A DNA stretch of 64,000 nt from Akanthomyces muscarius (Eukaryota; Ascomycota; Sordariomycetes; Hypocreales; Cordycipitaceae): NCBI RefSeq assembly GCF_028009165.1, contig NC_079243.1, forward strand, positions 2,418,001 through 2,482,000, given 5' to 3'. The notes beneath the pieces were generated by a model. The model worked only from the letters and a program-made list of their open reading frames with translations. It had not been told where the DNA came from and did no database searches. A program made the translations under genes and the position numbers. Of the stretch, positions 33,701 to 44,405 are shown in pieces; positions within the stretch are counted from its first letter, which is position 1; every line of letters begins with the position of its first letter.

Positions 33701-35326
33701 ATGGAAGTGAAGATGGCCGTGACACTCAGGTCACGCATGGCGGTGACAAAGGTAAACATGGGAGATAATTGCCCGGGCGTAAAGCCAAGTGTAATGTTGA
33801 GCATCAGAAGGCTGCGAAACTTGTTCCCAATGCTGATTTCGTTGACTCGCATTTTCTGTATCGCCGTTTCTGTGGCGTCGCCTAGTCCCGAAATTTTGAT
33901 GCTCTTTATGTTGGAAATAACATTGGCAGTTTTGCTGATGCGGGCTTGAACATGCTCCATCCACTGCTTCTGAAGCTTACCCACGGTGCGCATAACGCTA
34001 CTTGATGCAACAATACATAGCATTGTTACGATAACGGACGCAGTGAAGGAAGGGCCAATCTGACGAAACAGTAGATAGTATGTCACCGCGAGCTGAATGG
34101 GAATGGCCCACAAGTCATGAATGGATGTAAAACCGAGAACAATTCGCTGGATGTCTGTACTCATGAGAGTCAAGGCCTTCTTGTCGTCTCCAGCCGTGAC
34201 ATTGACAGTTGTCGTCTTCTGGAAGATGGCGCTCACAAGGACGCTGCGCAGCTTGAAAAGGAATCTCTGGTGAAAGTACGCTTGCATCACGGCTGACATC
34301 GGAGCCCCAACGTAGATGAAGACCGCAGCACCTATGAGCCCATAGCCACTGCTCGCAGGCCGTCCTTCAGGCTGGGACAGATAGTTGAGAATGCTCTGGA
34401 TGAAAAGGGGTTGAGCCAGTTCAAAGCCTAGCTGGGCGGCGCGTGTGAGGACTGGCAGTAAGAAAGGAATACGCAACTCCCATAGTACGGACTTTGCGAG
34501 CGCAAACTGCTTTCCATTAAAGGCAGAAAGTCTGAGTCGCAGAGCCTCCTGCTGGAGGTGCTCGGCACTCATGCTCGGCTCGAGAGGGTAGAGGTGCTGG
34601 GACTTCAAAATGACCTTGTAGCCGGTGCAGAGAAGTCGGGCCAGCCAGGTACAGGTAGCTAGGCCGTAAATCCCGCTCGTCTCCTCCGGGCTTCGTTTTG
34701 CATCCTGCGATGAAATCCAGTGGCCTTTCTGTTTCGCTTCGAGGAGCACGATAAAAGCTTTGACAGCGACAGCAGCAGTGAAGACACCAGTGAATACAGC
34801 GCTATCATGGCCAGACGACGATAACCAGAATGTCCGAATGCTTGCAAGGTCGAACAGCAGCGTGAGTGGCAAGTAAATGTTGAGTATAATTGAGGGTCGT
34901 GCATCGCGAGCATGTTCAAAGACGCTAAGCGCGCCCATGGACAATGACGCTACAAGGTTGAGGACCGTTGAAGCTATAATAGATTGTCGAAATTGGACAG
35001 CTCGAGATCCTATTATAGCCAGAGCTAGCTGTAGAATGGCCAGGCCCAAGAGCGACGTCTTAACAGCAGCGATTGTTCGTTAGCGTTGGCTCAATCAAGG
35101 GCAAAGACAAGCTTACTAGCTTGAGCACCTGAAACCAAGTACCGCCGACGATGGGCGGTTTACGAGCCAAAAGATAGAGTCTAGGGACGACTAGCCCAGT
35201 TAATATGGCCGAAGGAAGAATTTCAAGGACAATTATTTCGAATTTGACTGTGAAATCAAATCCTCGGTGGCAGTGTTGGACGGCTGGACCGAAGGAGCCG
35301 TCATTTTCGCAATAGAGGAAACGCAT
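30731..35326 (-). CDS. ABCC-type (MRP-like) multidrug ABC transporter
   Basis: Full ABC exporter of 1477 residues from four exons: 35326-35117, 35058-31655, 31604-31494 and 31439-30731. The joins restore KL-TSLLG, STSYD-KPRGD and the Walker A GRTGSGKSS. Architecture: an N-terminal membrane domain TMD0 (starting NDGSFGPAVQHCHRGFDF, an ABCC hallmark), TMD1, NBD1, TMD2, NBD2. NBD1 has GPVACGKSTL (near residue 623), signature LSGGQKQRVSIARAL and a Walker B ending FDDVLSGLD, with Asp in place of the catalytic Glu, as usual in ABCC NBD1. NBD2 has GRTGSGKSS (near 1242), LSQGQKQL and LILDEYNSSVD with the catalytic Glu. Members export conjugates and metabolites. Its position beside the RiPP genes suggests export or self-protection. 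Confidence 0.93.
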
Positions 35327-35753
35327 TGCCAAGAGGTGAGCCGTGCGTTGGCGGGCTGGAACGCAGGGGCCAAAATAGTTTGCAAAGAGAAGAAATGCAG
35401 CTGCAAAGGAAAAGGAGAAGGAAGAAAGGGGGGAAGGGGTGGAGCGACGAAGCAGGCGGCTGCAGGCTGCAGCTACCTGGCAACTGATAATAAACCGTGA
35501 TCGGAGGGATGAGGAGCGCCACGCTGCGGGCGTCGTTGAGGTTGACTCACAACAAAAGTCCCATACCTTTACCAGGCAATATTAGTGCGAGGATTTGAAA
35601 ATAAGATTACATACGAAAGACGTGATTAATCAGCAAGGTGACTGGTGTATTCAATTACATGCCTGCTGGCGGGGAATTATTTGATTAATGTGTGCGCAAA
35701 GAACCTTTGTAGCATGCTCATATCGCTTCTCGTCATCATTTGTCATTTTGGTA
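35327..35753. other. Intergenic, ABC transporter 5' flank
   Basis: About 430 bases between the transporter start and the 3' end of the hypothetical gene. A polypurine tract lies at 35390-35450. No gene seen. Confidence 0.55.
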
Positions 35754-37097
35754 TCACTGGTCGTTCTCATACTCGCTGTCGTCTCCCGCCCCTTCACTGG
35801 CAATATTGTTGTGAATGGCGTACAGCGCACGAATCCAGGAATCAATCGCGTCGCGCGCCTGGACGTTCTCCTCCGTAGGCTTGTTGGCGTCGAGCTGCTC
35901 GCGCAGCCTCTCATACGCTTCAATCATGACCCATATCTGCAGACCTGCGGAGTTGGTGCCGTCTTTTGGCCGGCGGCTGGATTGGTCCGCAAAAGCCGTC
36001 GATAGCTCCTTGGTCAGGAGCTCGAGGCCAATCTGGAAACGCAGCGATGCCAGCGCGGGCGGTTCGTCGCCGTCCTCGGCGTCGCTCATCTCGGCCGGCG
36101 GCGAGCTAGAGTGTGTCAGCGACGGGCATGTGTCTGGCTCGGAGCCCAGCAGCATTCCGTCGTCGGATGTGGAAGACGGTGTGCGTTGATGATGATGATA
36201 CGAGGCACCAAGAAGATGGCCTTCCTGGCTGTTGGTGGCTGGCAGTTCGATGATGCCCTGCTGTAGCAAGTAAGAGGCGTCGATTTTTGGCACGTCGGGT
36301 ATATCCATATCTGAGTGGACAGCCAGCTCCCGGTATTCTCGCGCAATGGTGCTGACGCTCGACATGCGGTTGACTCCATCCATGTTGCCATTGTAGTGGA
36401 GAGGCTTGTTTCGGTTTCGCTGCGCCGCCTCGAGCTGGCCAATGTGGTGAACGGGTGTCTTGGCGCGGCGTCGCACCGTGGAGGGAAACACTGGAGAGAG
36501 CGGCATCACTGGCGGGGGAGGCGACTCGGCCAGCTTCACATCTTCAGAGTGAAAATTGACGGCTGATAACTCAGGAATCGGAGGTGGCGGCGGCGCGCGG
36601 CTTGGCGCTGCCGGCACTGCTGCCGGCGATGGGTAATACCGCGGCGCAGCATTCGTCGGCAGCGGCTTTCGCTGGATGCTGCCGCTGCCGCTGCTATGCC
36701 GCGAGAGGGCAGTTGCGCTCTTGGGCAGCGACATCTCCAGATCCTGCCACAGCTGGGGGTCGTCCTGCTGGCACGGCGCAGGCCGGGATGACGATGCGGG
36801 CCTCCTCCGGCGAGGATCCGCCAGTGCGCCCATTTGCTCGCCGGCCAGCATGATGAGCGCCGATAGGTCGTGCGTCGTCGTCGTGGCCTTTGTGGTTGTT
36901 GTCGGGCTTTTAGCACCTGGCCAATACTTCTGCAGCCTGGCCCTGGATGGCTTCAGGTTTCCCAGACTGAGACTTTCGGTGAGGCTGATGAGCGAGCGGC
37001 GACGGTCGCTGGTGGGCGTGGGCGTGTAAGTCGACTCCGGCAGGGCGCCGGGCGGGGAGCCCGGGATGTACAGCGAAAGACGTTGTCGCTGGGGCAT
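35754..37097 (-). CDS. Conserved-looking hypothetical protein, Pro/Ser-rich
   Basis: Single exon, 447 residues, not assigned to a named family. Most of the chain is low complexity (Pro runs such as APPPPPIPE and SPPPPVMPLSP, a Thr run, a His run SYHHHHQ). Two segments look ordered: RRSLISLTESLSLGNLKPSRARLQKYW (residues 32-58) and a C-terminal helical block of about 85 residues (LRFQIGLELLTKELSTAF; LQIWVMIEAYERLREQL; RDAIDSWIRALYAIHNNIA). The intact length over low-complexity sequence and the amphipathic helices support a real gene. Function unknown; a regulatory or scaffold role is only a guess. Confidence 0.7.
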   Translation of the reverse strand: MPQRQRLSLYIPGSPPGALPESTYTPTPTSDRRRSLISLTESLSLGNLKPSRARLQKYWPGAKSPTTTTKATTTTHDLSALIMLAGEQMGALADPRRRRPASSSRPAPCQQDDPQLWQDLEMSLPKSATALSRHSSGSGSIQRKPLPTNAAPRYYPSPAAVPAAPSRAPPPPPIPELSAVNFHSEDVKLAESPPPPVMPLSPVFPSTVRRRAKTPVHHIGQLEAAQRNRNKPLHYNGNMDGVNRMSSVSTIAREYRELAVHSDMDIPDVPKIDASYLLQQGIIELPATNSQEGHLLGASYHHHQRTPSSTSDDGMLLGSEPDTCPSLTHSSSPPAEMSDAEDGDEPPALASLRFQIGLELLTKELSTAFADQSSRRPKDGTNSAGLQIWVMIEAYERLREQLDANKPTEENVQARDAIDSWIRALYAIHNNIASEGAGDDSEYENDQ

Positions 37098-40000
37098 GAC
37101 TGCGGTGTTCCTTTTACTGTGAATGATCGAAAAAAAAATATCTAGACGAGAAGAAAACGAAAGAGCAACAGAATCATCAGAGTAGGCTGTGCCTGGAAAT
37201 ACGGCCTACTATAATAATACGAGGAGTCCCGGGGGGAGTAATGCTGTCGTCGTCACGTCACTCAAGCGCTGATCCAAGCCACAAACCAAGGCGAAAGACA
37301 TAGTGGCTGGCGCTGCACCGCCTCACTCCGCGACCACACCACCAAACAAAAGGGCTGCCTCTCTGCCTCGCTCCACCATTTCCCGCGAGACAATGCCGGG
37401 TAATGCTTCTCGAAACGAGGATAATGTCTCGAAATACGCATCTGTCAGGTTGAAGCCGAACTCCGCATTCCATCCGCGTTGATATCTTCTTTTTGGCTTG
37501 TTTAATTCTGATGGAATCACACTGCTGACCGATAGCAGGATGACGAACGGAACAAACAAATCCAAGCTGGCAAGGCTAGGCTAGCCCCAGCCAGGCTAAG
37601 CCTCCCCAGAACCCTGGTTGATCAACACTGTGAAAGCCTGGACGAAACGGCAAGGTAGACCAACGCCAGACGGGACCAAAGGGACGAAATCAGGGCTGCG
37701 CTGCATACGCCCGTCTTTGAGCCTACTGCTGGCTTCCTCTCTGCTGGCAAGTGTGGCGCTCAGATGGACGCAGAGCCTATCAAAACCGTTGAAATTGTGG
37801 CTAGTGCTTGAAGCACAATATATCCTCCAGTGTAGGCGTCATGGCATACATCGTTCCGCCGTCACTAGCTTCCGCAAACCACCAGTCTCCAAAATCCTAC
37901 CGAGCCACCATTGTGGCGATTTCAGCCTTCTCACCTTTGGCCAAGATATTTGGCGAGTGTGTCACTGACCGCGCAGGTTCGTTGCGGAAATTGGGAAGCT
38001 TGCTCCTGCTTCTTCGTAGTGGGTAGGTGCCATCAGCCATCATCAATCCGCACAGTCTGATATACTCATATCTCACGACATAAGCTACAGCATAGCCAAA
38101 ATCAAGTTTGAATAAAGTAGCTCAACGCGATCGACAGGTGGAGTCTTTATCTCAACTCCAACTGCTGGCAGCATTAGTTGTTGCGATGGTCAGCCAATTA
38201 CCCGTGAATGGGTGACCGCAGACAGACCTGCAAAATAGCCGCAGCACACAAGCATCTTCAAAGTACCAATCCGACACATCACAAGGAAATAACAGGTCCA
38301 CGAGATTGGACAGCCGGATTGAATCACAACGCTTGACTAATACGATGCGAGAACTCGCCCAAATTCATTTGCAGCACCGAAAACAACGAGGGGACACCAA
38401 CTGCCATGGCCAGGGCAGCCTACCCTGTACAATCGCGATCCTGCAGCTCGGTCCCCATATTCCCATCGCAAGTGTGGGCGCGCACATGGCAAACAAACAC
38501 CTTATTTTTAGAGTTTTGAGGCAGTGCGATTTCATGCAAAAAATCGATAGCATGCCTTTTCCTCGTCTCAGTAATCACGCCACCCTCTGGCCTCGATCAA
38601 ACTGCATGAATTGGAGCCAGTCGAGCAGCACCATCGTGTGCACACGGGGCGTGCCTTACTGGCGCGGTGGAACAAAATGCCGCCAAAGCTTTGAATTTGA
38701 CTCTGCGAAATATTGACTCGGTCATTAGACTCACCGGTGACTCCCACTACCGTTCCATAGCTGGTTGCTCGTTGCCATCACATCCTACTGGTTGGCACAC
38801 CAGCACGAGTACAGTCACGTCCGCGAGCCCAGGAAGCCCGGCTTCTCAGCCTGATTCAGATCAGAGCTGCGACTTGAGAACTGCACTTGCCAGCCAGCCT
38901 CGGATTTCCCACCGTGCGCATTTTTAGCAACGGATACGAAAGATAGGCCGCCACCGGTACGCGGGCCGAAGACAGTCTGCACTAGTACTTGCAAAAGGTT
39001 AGTCCGAGCGCTGCCAAAGAGAGATTCGCCATCTGGTCCTGTAATACGAAAAAAGTGTCTCAGTCGTCGCAGCTTGACAGCCTAATCAACTAAGTGTTTG
39101 GCGCCTGCACAGTCTTACATAGCTGGCCCGGTCCGGCTCTCCGCCAGTTCCAGTACTAAACAGGCCGCCGCTTGACGGGCAAACAGGGCAGCAGCGCTGC
39201 GCAGCGCATCATTTCATTCCGCCTCCAAGAAGAACCCGGACAAGTCTCGTGGCAATTTAATTCCTTCAAGATGAGATTGCAGGGCTGGAAGGGGGATTTA
39301 ATTGCCCGGGACCCGATTTGCCGCATCTCCGGATTGACCTGGTTTACAATGCAACGTCGACTCCTGCTCCTGCACTAGCGCACTCCTGACTCCTGCAGCT
39401 CCTTGGGGGCTTGGCCAAAAAAATAAATAAAAATAAGCAAGGAGCAAAGGGGGCCTGAGAGATAAGGTGGCAAGTCGGCCGGCAACTAGCAACCACTAGG
39501 AACACGAGAGAGCCAGATTTTTCGCAAATGGGCAGATGGAGACGTTGTCAGTTGGCATGACTTTTGTTTAATGAGGCCAGCCACGAAAACCACAATCACC
39601 CATATCACCTTGCGATCCCACCGCAAAACGCAAGATGCAATGACGGAGCGGAGACAGTGGCTGCAGCTGGTCCAGGTACCGAACCGGCCAAGAGGCTTGG
39701 GGCTGTTGGAAAAGCCTCTCAGCTCGCAGGTCAAGCTAGGCGTGCCACGGGCAGCGTCGGATCTACCGGTGGCGGGTTCCCGATGGGCTGAGGTGCCTGC
39801 AGAGCCTGCGAGAGCGTCCAGAACGATATGGTGTTAGCCAGGCGGGCCCCGGGCCCAACCAGGCTGACAACTGACTCTCTTGTTCTCCCAAAGCAAAGCC
39901 GTGGCGTGCTTGGTGCTTGACTAGCGAGACCGCGCCCGGGCTAAAAAGTCAAAACCACTAGCGTGCTGCGATTATGCCTGTTTGGGCAGTCGAGTGCTGA

Positions 40001-41347
40001 GCACTGCCCTATGATGTTTCGAGAAGCAAATTTTTTCCTGGGTACCTCTTCTCTTTCTGGGTTGCCGTGGTGCCGTGAGAATACGGAAATGGCGCAACGC
40101 CAACCCAGACGGACAGGGATGGCGGCCTGAAGAGTGCTGAGGCATTTCTTATCAGGGGACGGATATTCACTGCGATGGTCATGGCAGAACGGGCCAGAAT
40201 CGCCAGCAATCTGCCAGTGCGACACTGTCCAAGACATCTTCTTCGGGCTGAGAGGTGTCGACGCCGCGAAAGCTCTACCGAGATTCACTGGCTGGTCGAG
40301 ATGCTGCATAAAGTTCCAGCCTCTCCAGGGCCAGGGGATCGCTCGTCAGCTTGCTTTTGCTTCTGGCTGGCAAGCTGGTACACAACAAGGCTTCCGGTTG
40401 GTTGGTCGGAATGCGTCCCGCCTCGACACGCCATGACCGGAGAGCTCGAGAGCTTCTACCCTGCTTGTCTGCTCACGGCGAAATTAAACTGTCCAGATTT
40501 GCGGCTCCGGTGGAGAATGCCCGTGGGGACATTGCTGGTTGCTACCAGTTATTTCTTCTTCTTTTTGGACTGGCAAAACCCGTCCACCGTCGAAGCCGTC
40601 GAGTCGCCATGTCCGTCGCTCTCGGCGTGCCGCTAGGGGGCTTGGCCTCGCCACAAATCACGATGACTGTGTGCCGAGATGGGAATTTTCATCTGCGTCT
40701 CTTTTCGGCGACTTGCAAAATACGGGAAAAATAAGCAGCACCAGGATCGCAGCATGGATCCTGCAGGAGGGCCCCTAGTTGCCTGGTCTGAAAGTCAGGC
40801 TCGGACGGAAACCAGGCTCTGGCAAATTAACGCCATGGGCGATGCCAGTATCTCAGCCGCCTGCCCGTTCTGGGTACATGTCGCCAGGCCCGGGGGGTCC
40901 ACTGGACGGGACAATGAAGGAGAAGAAAATTCCTCGTATTGTTTTTTATTGGTGGAGGCTGGAGCGGGCTGCGCGCTCTCACCATGGGCCACCGTACACA
41001 CCCACTCGCCAGTCATCCATCACCAGGTACCGCCCAGTAGGAGGCCGACCGGAGGTTATCCCAGTGGGCTGGGTGTGGCTCATGATGTCACGTAATACTA
41101 GGGCCGGTTTTGTTTTTCCTATCAGCTTTGGCGCAATCCCATGTTTCTAATAATATCGCCCCTATTCGGGACGAACGAGCAGCTTCTGGCTACCATATAA
41201 GGCGAGTGCCCACCCCCCGAGATTGTCCAGCTCTTTTCTTTCCTTCCCCAACCAACTCACATTCCATCTACATTCGCTTCTCACAAGACTTTTGTCTACT
41301 TACATTCGCTTCACGCAAAAAAACAAATCCACCCCAACTCAGTCAAA
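37098..41347. other. 4.2 kb gene-poor region
   Basis: Between the hypothetical gene and the CCG-6-like gene I find only short, unsupported frames in all six readings, no splice-linked families and no transposon ends. The distal end should contain the promoter and long 5' leader of the wall-protein gene (CT-rich leader at about 41220-41345). A short inverted element, GGCTAGGCTAGCC, lies near 37573. Confidence 0.5.
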
Positions 41348-41758
41348 ATGAAGTTCTTCGCTGCCACCGCTGCCCTTGTCGGCCTTGCTGCCGCTCACAA
41401 CAACGCCACCAGCACCGGTGAGGTCGTCTGGACCACCGAGGTCGTCACTGCCTACACCACCTACTGCCCGGCTCCCACCACCGTTGTTGTCAACAACAAG
41501 ACTCACACCGTCACCGAGGCCACCACCCTGACCATCACCGACTGCCCTTGCACCATCAGCAAGCCTCACACCGTCACCGGTGTTCCCACCACCCAGCAGC
41601 CCGGCAAGCCCACCGGCACCGGTGTTGTCCCTACCGGCAACAAGCCCACTGGCCCCAGCACCTCTGCTCCCTCTGGCACTGCTCCCCCCCAGGTTGGCGC
41701 CGCTGCTGCCGTCGCCCCCTTCGGCGCTGCTGCTCTCGCTGCCCTTGCCATGCTGTAA
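41348..41758 (+). CDS. CCG-6-like GPI-anchored cell wall protein
   Basis: Single exon, 136 residues. Signal peptide 1-16 ([16 protein letters not shown]). The mature chain is Thr/Val-rich with [16 protein letters not shown] and [16 protein letters not shown], the cysteine motif shared by clock-controlled CCG-6 and related small GPI wall proteins of Sordariomycetes. N-glycosylation sequons are present (NATS; NNKT). A Pro/Thr/Ser-rich stalk leads to a C-terminal hydrophobic tail ([11 protein letters not shown]) typical of GPI addition. Codon use is highly biased to C-ending codons, the mark of a strongly expressed gene. The CCG-6 identity is from motif memory. Confidence 0.85.
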   Translation: MKFFAATAALVGLAAAHNNATSTGEVVWTTEVVTAYTTYCPAPTTVVVNNKTHTVTEATTLTITDCPCTISKPHTVTGVPTTQQPGKPTGTGVVPTGNKPTGPSTSAPSGTAPPQVGAAAAVAPFGAAALAALAML

Positions 41759-42852
41759 ATAGCATAGTACTCTTTGCTTCAAAATGAGGACATGTTATGA
41801 TAGCGGTGGATTTAATACTTTTTTTTCTTGCATCAATGCGCGAGGTCTTTCCACTAGCATAGACTGGTCCTAGGAACATGTCCGCTCAAGGACACTAATA
41901 CAAAGGGCTTTTCACGATGTACATTTTTTTCTTGGAGTCTGGATACCTATAGACTTGGTTATATTTAATATGGTTTAACAAAATGGCTAATTTTCTTCAA
42001 CAAATCTGCTCATTCTCGCTGTGATTGCCTTTTGGAGAACAATACAGATACCAACAATAGCTACAACAGCACCCAGTGCCCAGTAGGAAAACTCTGATAA
42101 GAGCTTGGCTAGCTCCAGCCTGGCTGAGTGGGCGTAATACGAAGCTCTGTCCAATCACAACGCCGAGACTGCGGACCAGTGTCTAATCTTGTCCGCAGCC
42201 GCTGCACGTGTATCCCCGACTGTCACCCGTCAGGTGTGTGTGGGCATTGGGCAGGCTAGGCACAGATGGCTGCGTTTTGAATTGAAGAGAAGGCTGGGGA
42301 TATATTGGCTTGTTTCTTCTGCAGATACGAGACGACGGGCGCGCGAGCAAAAAACGACAAAGACAAGACAAGACCGTTGATTAACCACAAACCTGTGGCT
42401 TGACGCCTTGCAGCCAAGCTAGGCACCCAAGTCCCGAACACAAATCGACAAAAGGGGCAGTGAAAAAACGTGGCTTGCATAAGAAAAGGGCGTGCTTGGT
42501 TTGATCGTGCGTCCTTGCACCACCCCCCTACCTAGCCCGCTGGCTCAGGCACCGCAAACTTTGTTTTTGTTCGGGGGGCGACGACGGGCACTACGAGATT
42601 GTGTAACAATGCAGGGTGTGCGCTCGGCTTCTTGACAAAGCAAAAGAGAAAAGAAAAAAGAAAAAAAAAGTCGCGTTTTTCCGCCCGTCGCGTCCCAGTG
42701 GCAAGCCCTGTCGCGTCTTGCTCATCGGAGTCGTTTCGGCGACTTTTCCCAAAGCGGATGGAGAGATAGCACGGAAGAACTCTGCTTTGCTGTGCTGACT
42801 TCGTCTGAAACGAGGCGGACGAAAGAAGAAGCAGGGTTGTCACTTATCGGAG

Positions 42853-42871
42853 AGGCCCTTTGAAAGGGCCT
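42853..42871. repeat. Perfect short palindrome
   Basis: Nine-base arms AGGCCCTTT and AAAGGGCCT separated by one base. It is intergenic and its function is unknown. Confidence 0.85.
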
Positions 42872-43339
42872 GATCGGCAGACGCCATTTGCGTGAAAGCC
42901 TTGGCGCTGCCGCGTAACGAAGCTCATGGGGAGACAAGGCTTGTGTGAGGTCGTGCTGGGCTTATCGTACATCATCGCTCGGTGACATCTCTCTCCCGGC
43001 CTTTGCGCAAAATGACCGTAGGATGTATAACTGAATCGATGCTGCCCTTTTCGTAGAAGCTTGAAGTAATAATCTGCTTACATCCCATTGTCCCCAAATG
43101 CCCAAAGCCTTTGTCGTCTTCAGCGCCACCAGCACCCCAGGCGGTTCCGTCGGCCGCGCCTTTCTCTAGGACCCGGAATGGCGAGTCTGCGCTCTCACCC
43201 ACCATTCGTCGTGTCGGTGCTGTACGGCGCGGAGAGGTTGTCCGCGGGCTGGTACAAGTAGGAATACCACTTGAGTCCAAGACCAAGGCGGAGGACTACA
43301 TCAAAGAAAAGCAGCCGGCGCTCAGGAGCAAGACGCCGG

Positions 43340-43386
43340 CTCCATCGTCTCGGCTCTAGTCCGAGAGCCGACGGCTGACGATGGAG
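43340..43386. repeat. Long imperfect hairpin
   Basis: Left arm CTCCATCGTC + TCGGCTCT (43340-43357) pairs with AGAGCCGA (43364-43371) and GACGATGGAG (43377-43386). All 18 pairs are perfect apart from a 5-base insertion (CGGCT) in the right arm; the loop is 6 bases. It lies about 300 bp beyond the stop of the neighbouring minus-strand gene. Confidence 0.85.
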
Positions 43387-43697
43387 CTTTGCAGTTGACG
43401 CACCGCCGGTTTTGAAGACCGTTGCGGAATATTCCCAGAAGAAAGATTGGGAGTGATGCATGTGGTAACCGAACACAGAATGATGCATATTAATATGTAT
43501 TATGAAGTGATGAATACGCTAATGAATGGTTACATTTTCTCCATGCGCTGCGGCTAAATGAATCGCTTGCATAGCTACAAATACAGTTGGAGATGCCCTC
43601 GGGCCGAGATGCGGTTGGCTCCAAGGTTGATGACGTCCCAAAAGGGGGCCGACGTGAAACAAGCACAAGCAGGTTGCTTCCGGTCAGGATTTCATAA

Positions 43698-44405
43698 TCA
43701 AGCGAGTCCAGCAGCGATGGCGGCCATGACGCAAGGGCCGAGAACAGCCCCGACAGTCTGCATGGCTCCAGCAGCAGAGCTGGGAGTTGTCGTCTTGGCC
43801 GTGCCGCTGGTCGACTCCGTACTCTTGCTCGCCGACGCCGCGCTGGTCGACTGCGCACTCGTAGTCTGCGCCAAGCTCGAGGCACTCTGGGACGGCGCGC
43901 TCGTGTTGCTCCCCGTCAGGATGGTGACGGATGCCTCCGAAGATGCGCCCGAAGACGCGCTTCCCGTCAAGATCGTGACCGACGCCTCCTCGACCGAGGA
44001 CGTGGTTGAGCTGGCCGTCGTCATCGCGGACACGACGTCGGACGCCGCAGTTCCTCCGGTGGTGGCGGCCACGGGGGCGGCCGCGAGCGTGACGCTGTGG
44101 CCGGCCGCGATGACGCCGTTGCCCAGCGTCTTGGGGTTGATGTACGAGGGCTGGTACGTCTCCGTGCCCGTGTAGTCGGGGCACCCGGGCACCGTCGACT
44201 TGGGCGGCGCGCGGCCGCCGCCGCAGTCGAGGAAGTCGCAGACCTCGCCCGTGTCGGGCACGTAGTAGAGGCGGCTGGCGTAGGCCGCCTGCTGGGTGGC
44301 CTGGATGACGAGGTCGGTGTACGTGCAGCCGGCGAGATCGGTGCGCGCGAGGGCCGACGAGGCGCCCAGGGCGAGGGCAACGGCAAAGGTGCGAATGAGC
44401 GTCAT
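43698..44405 (-). CDS. Secreted Ser/Thr-rich, probably GPI-anchored protein
   Basis: Single exon, 235 residues from the ATG at 44405, chosen because it opens a clear signal peptide (MTLIRTFAVALALGASSALA). The N-terminal domain has a conserved cysteine pattern: DLAGCTYTDL, YYVPDTGEVCDFLDCGGGRAPPK, PGCPDYTGTETYQPSYI. Similar small secreted fungal proteins are often labelled siderophore biosynthesis in databases, a label I would not trust as function. A Ser/Thr stalk contains a duplicated EASVTILTGS unit. A hydrophobic tail (QTVGAVLGPCVMAAIAAGLA) indicates GPI attachment. Confidence 0.82.
   Translation of the reverse strand: MTLIRTFAVALALGASSALARTDLAGCTYTDLVIQATQQAAYASRLYYVPDTGEVCDFLDCGGGRAPPKSTVPGCPDYTGTETYQPSYINPKTLGNGVIAAGHSVTLAAAPVAATTGGTAASDVVSAMTTASSTTSSVEEASVTILTGSASSGASSEASVTILTGSNTSAPSQSASSLAQTTSAQSTSAASASKSTESTSGTAKTTTPSSAAGAMQTVGAVLGPCVMAAIAAGLA

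Larger units (their letters stand above)
41759..43697. other. Intergenic region with two short inverted repeats
   Basis: About 1.9 kb with no supported gene. It contains a 9-bp palindrome at 42853-42871 and a longer hairpin at 43340-43386. Small frames lack support. Confidence 0.5.
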
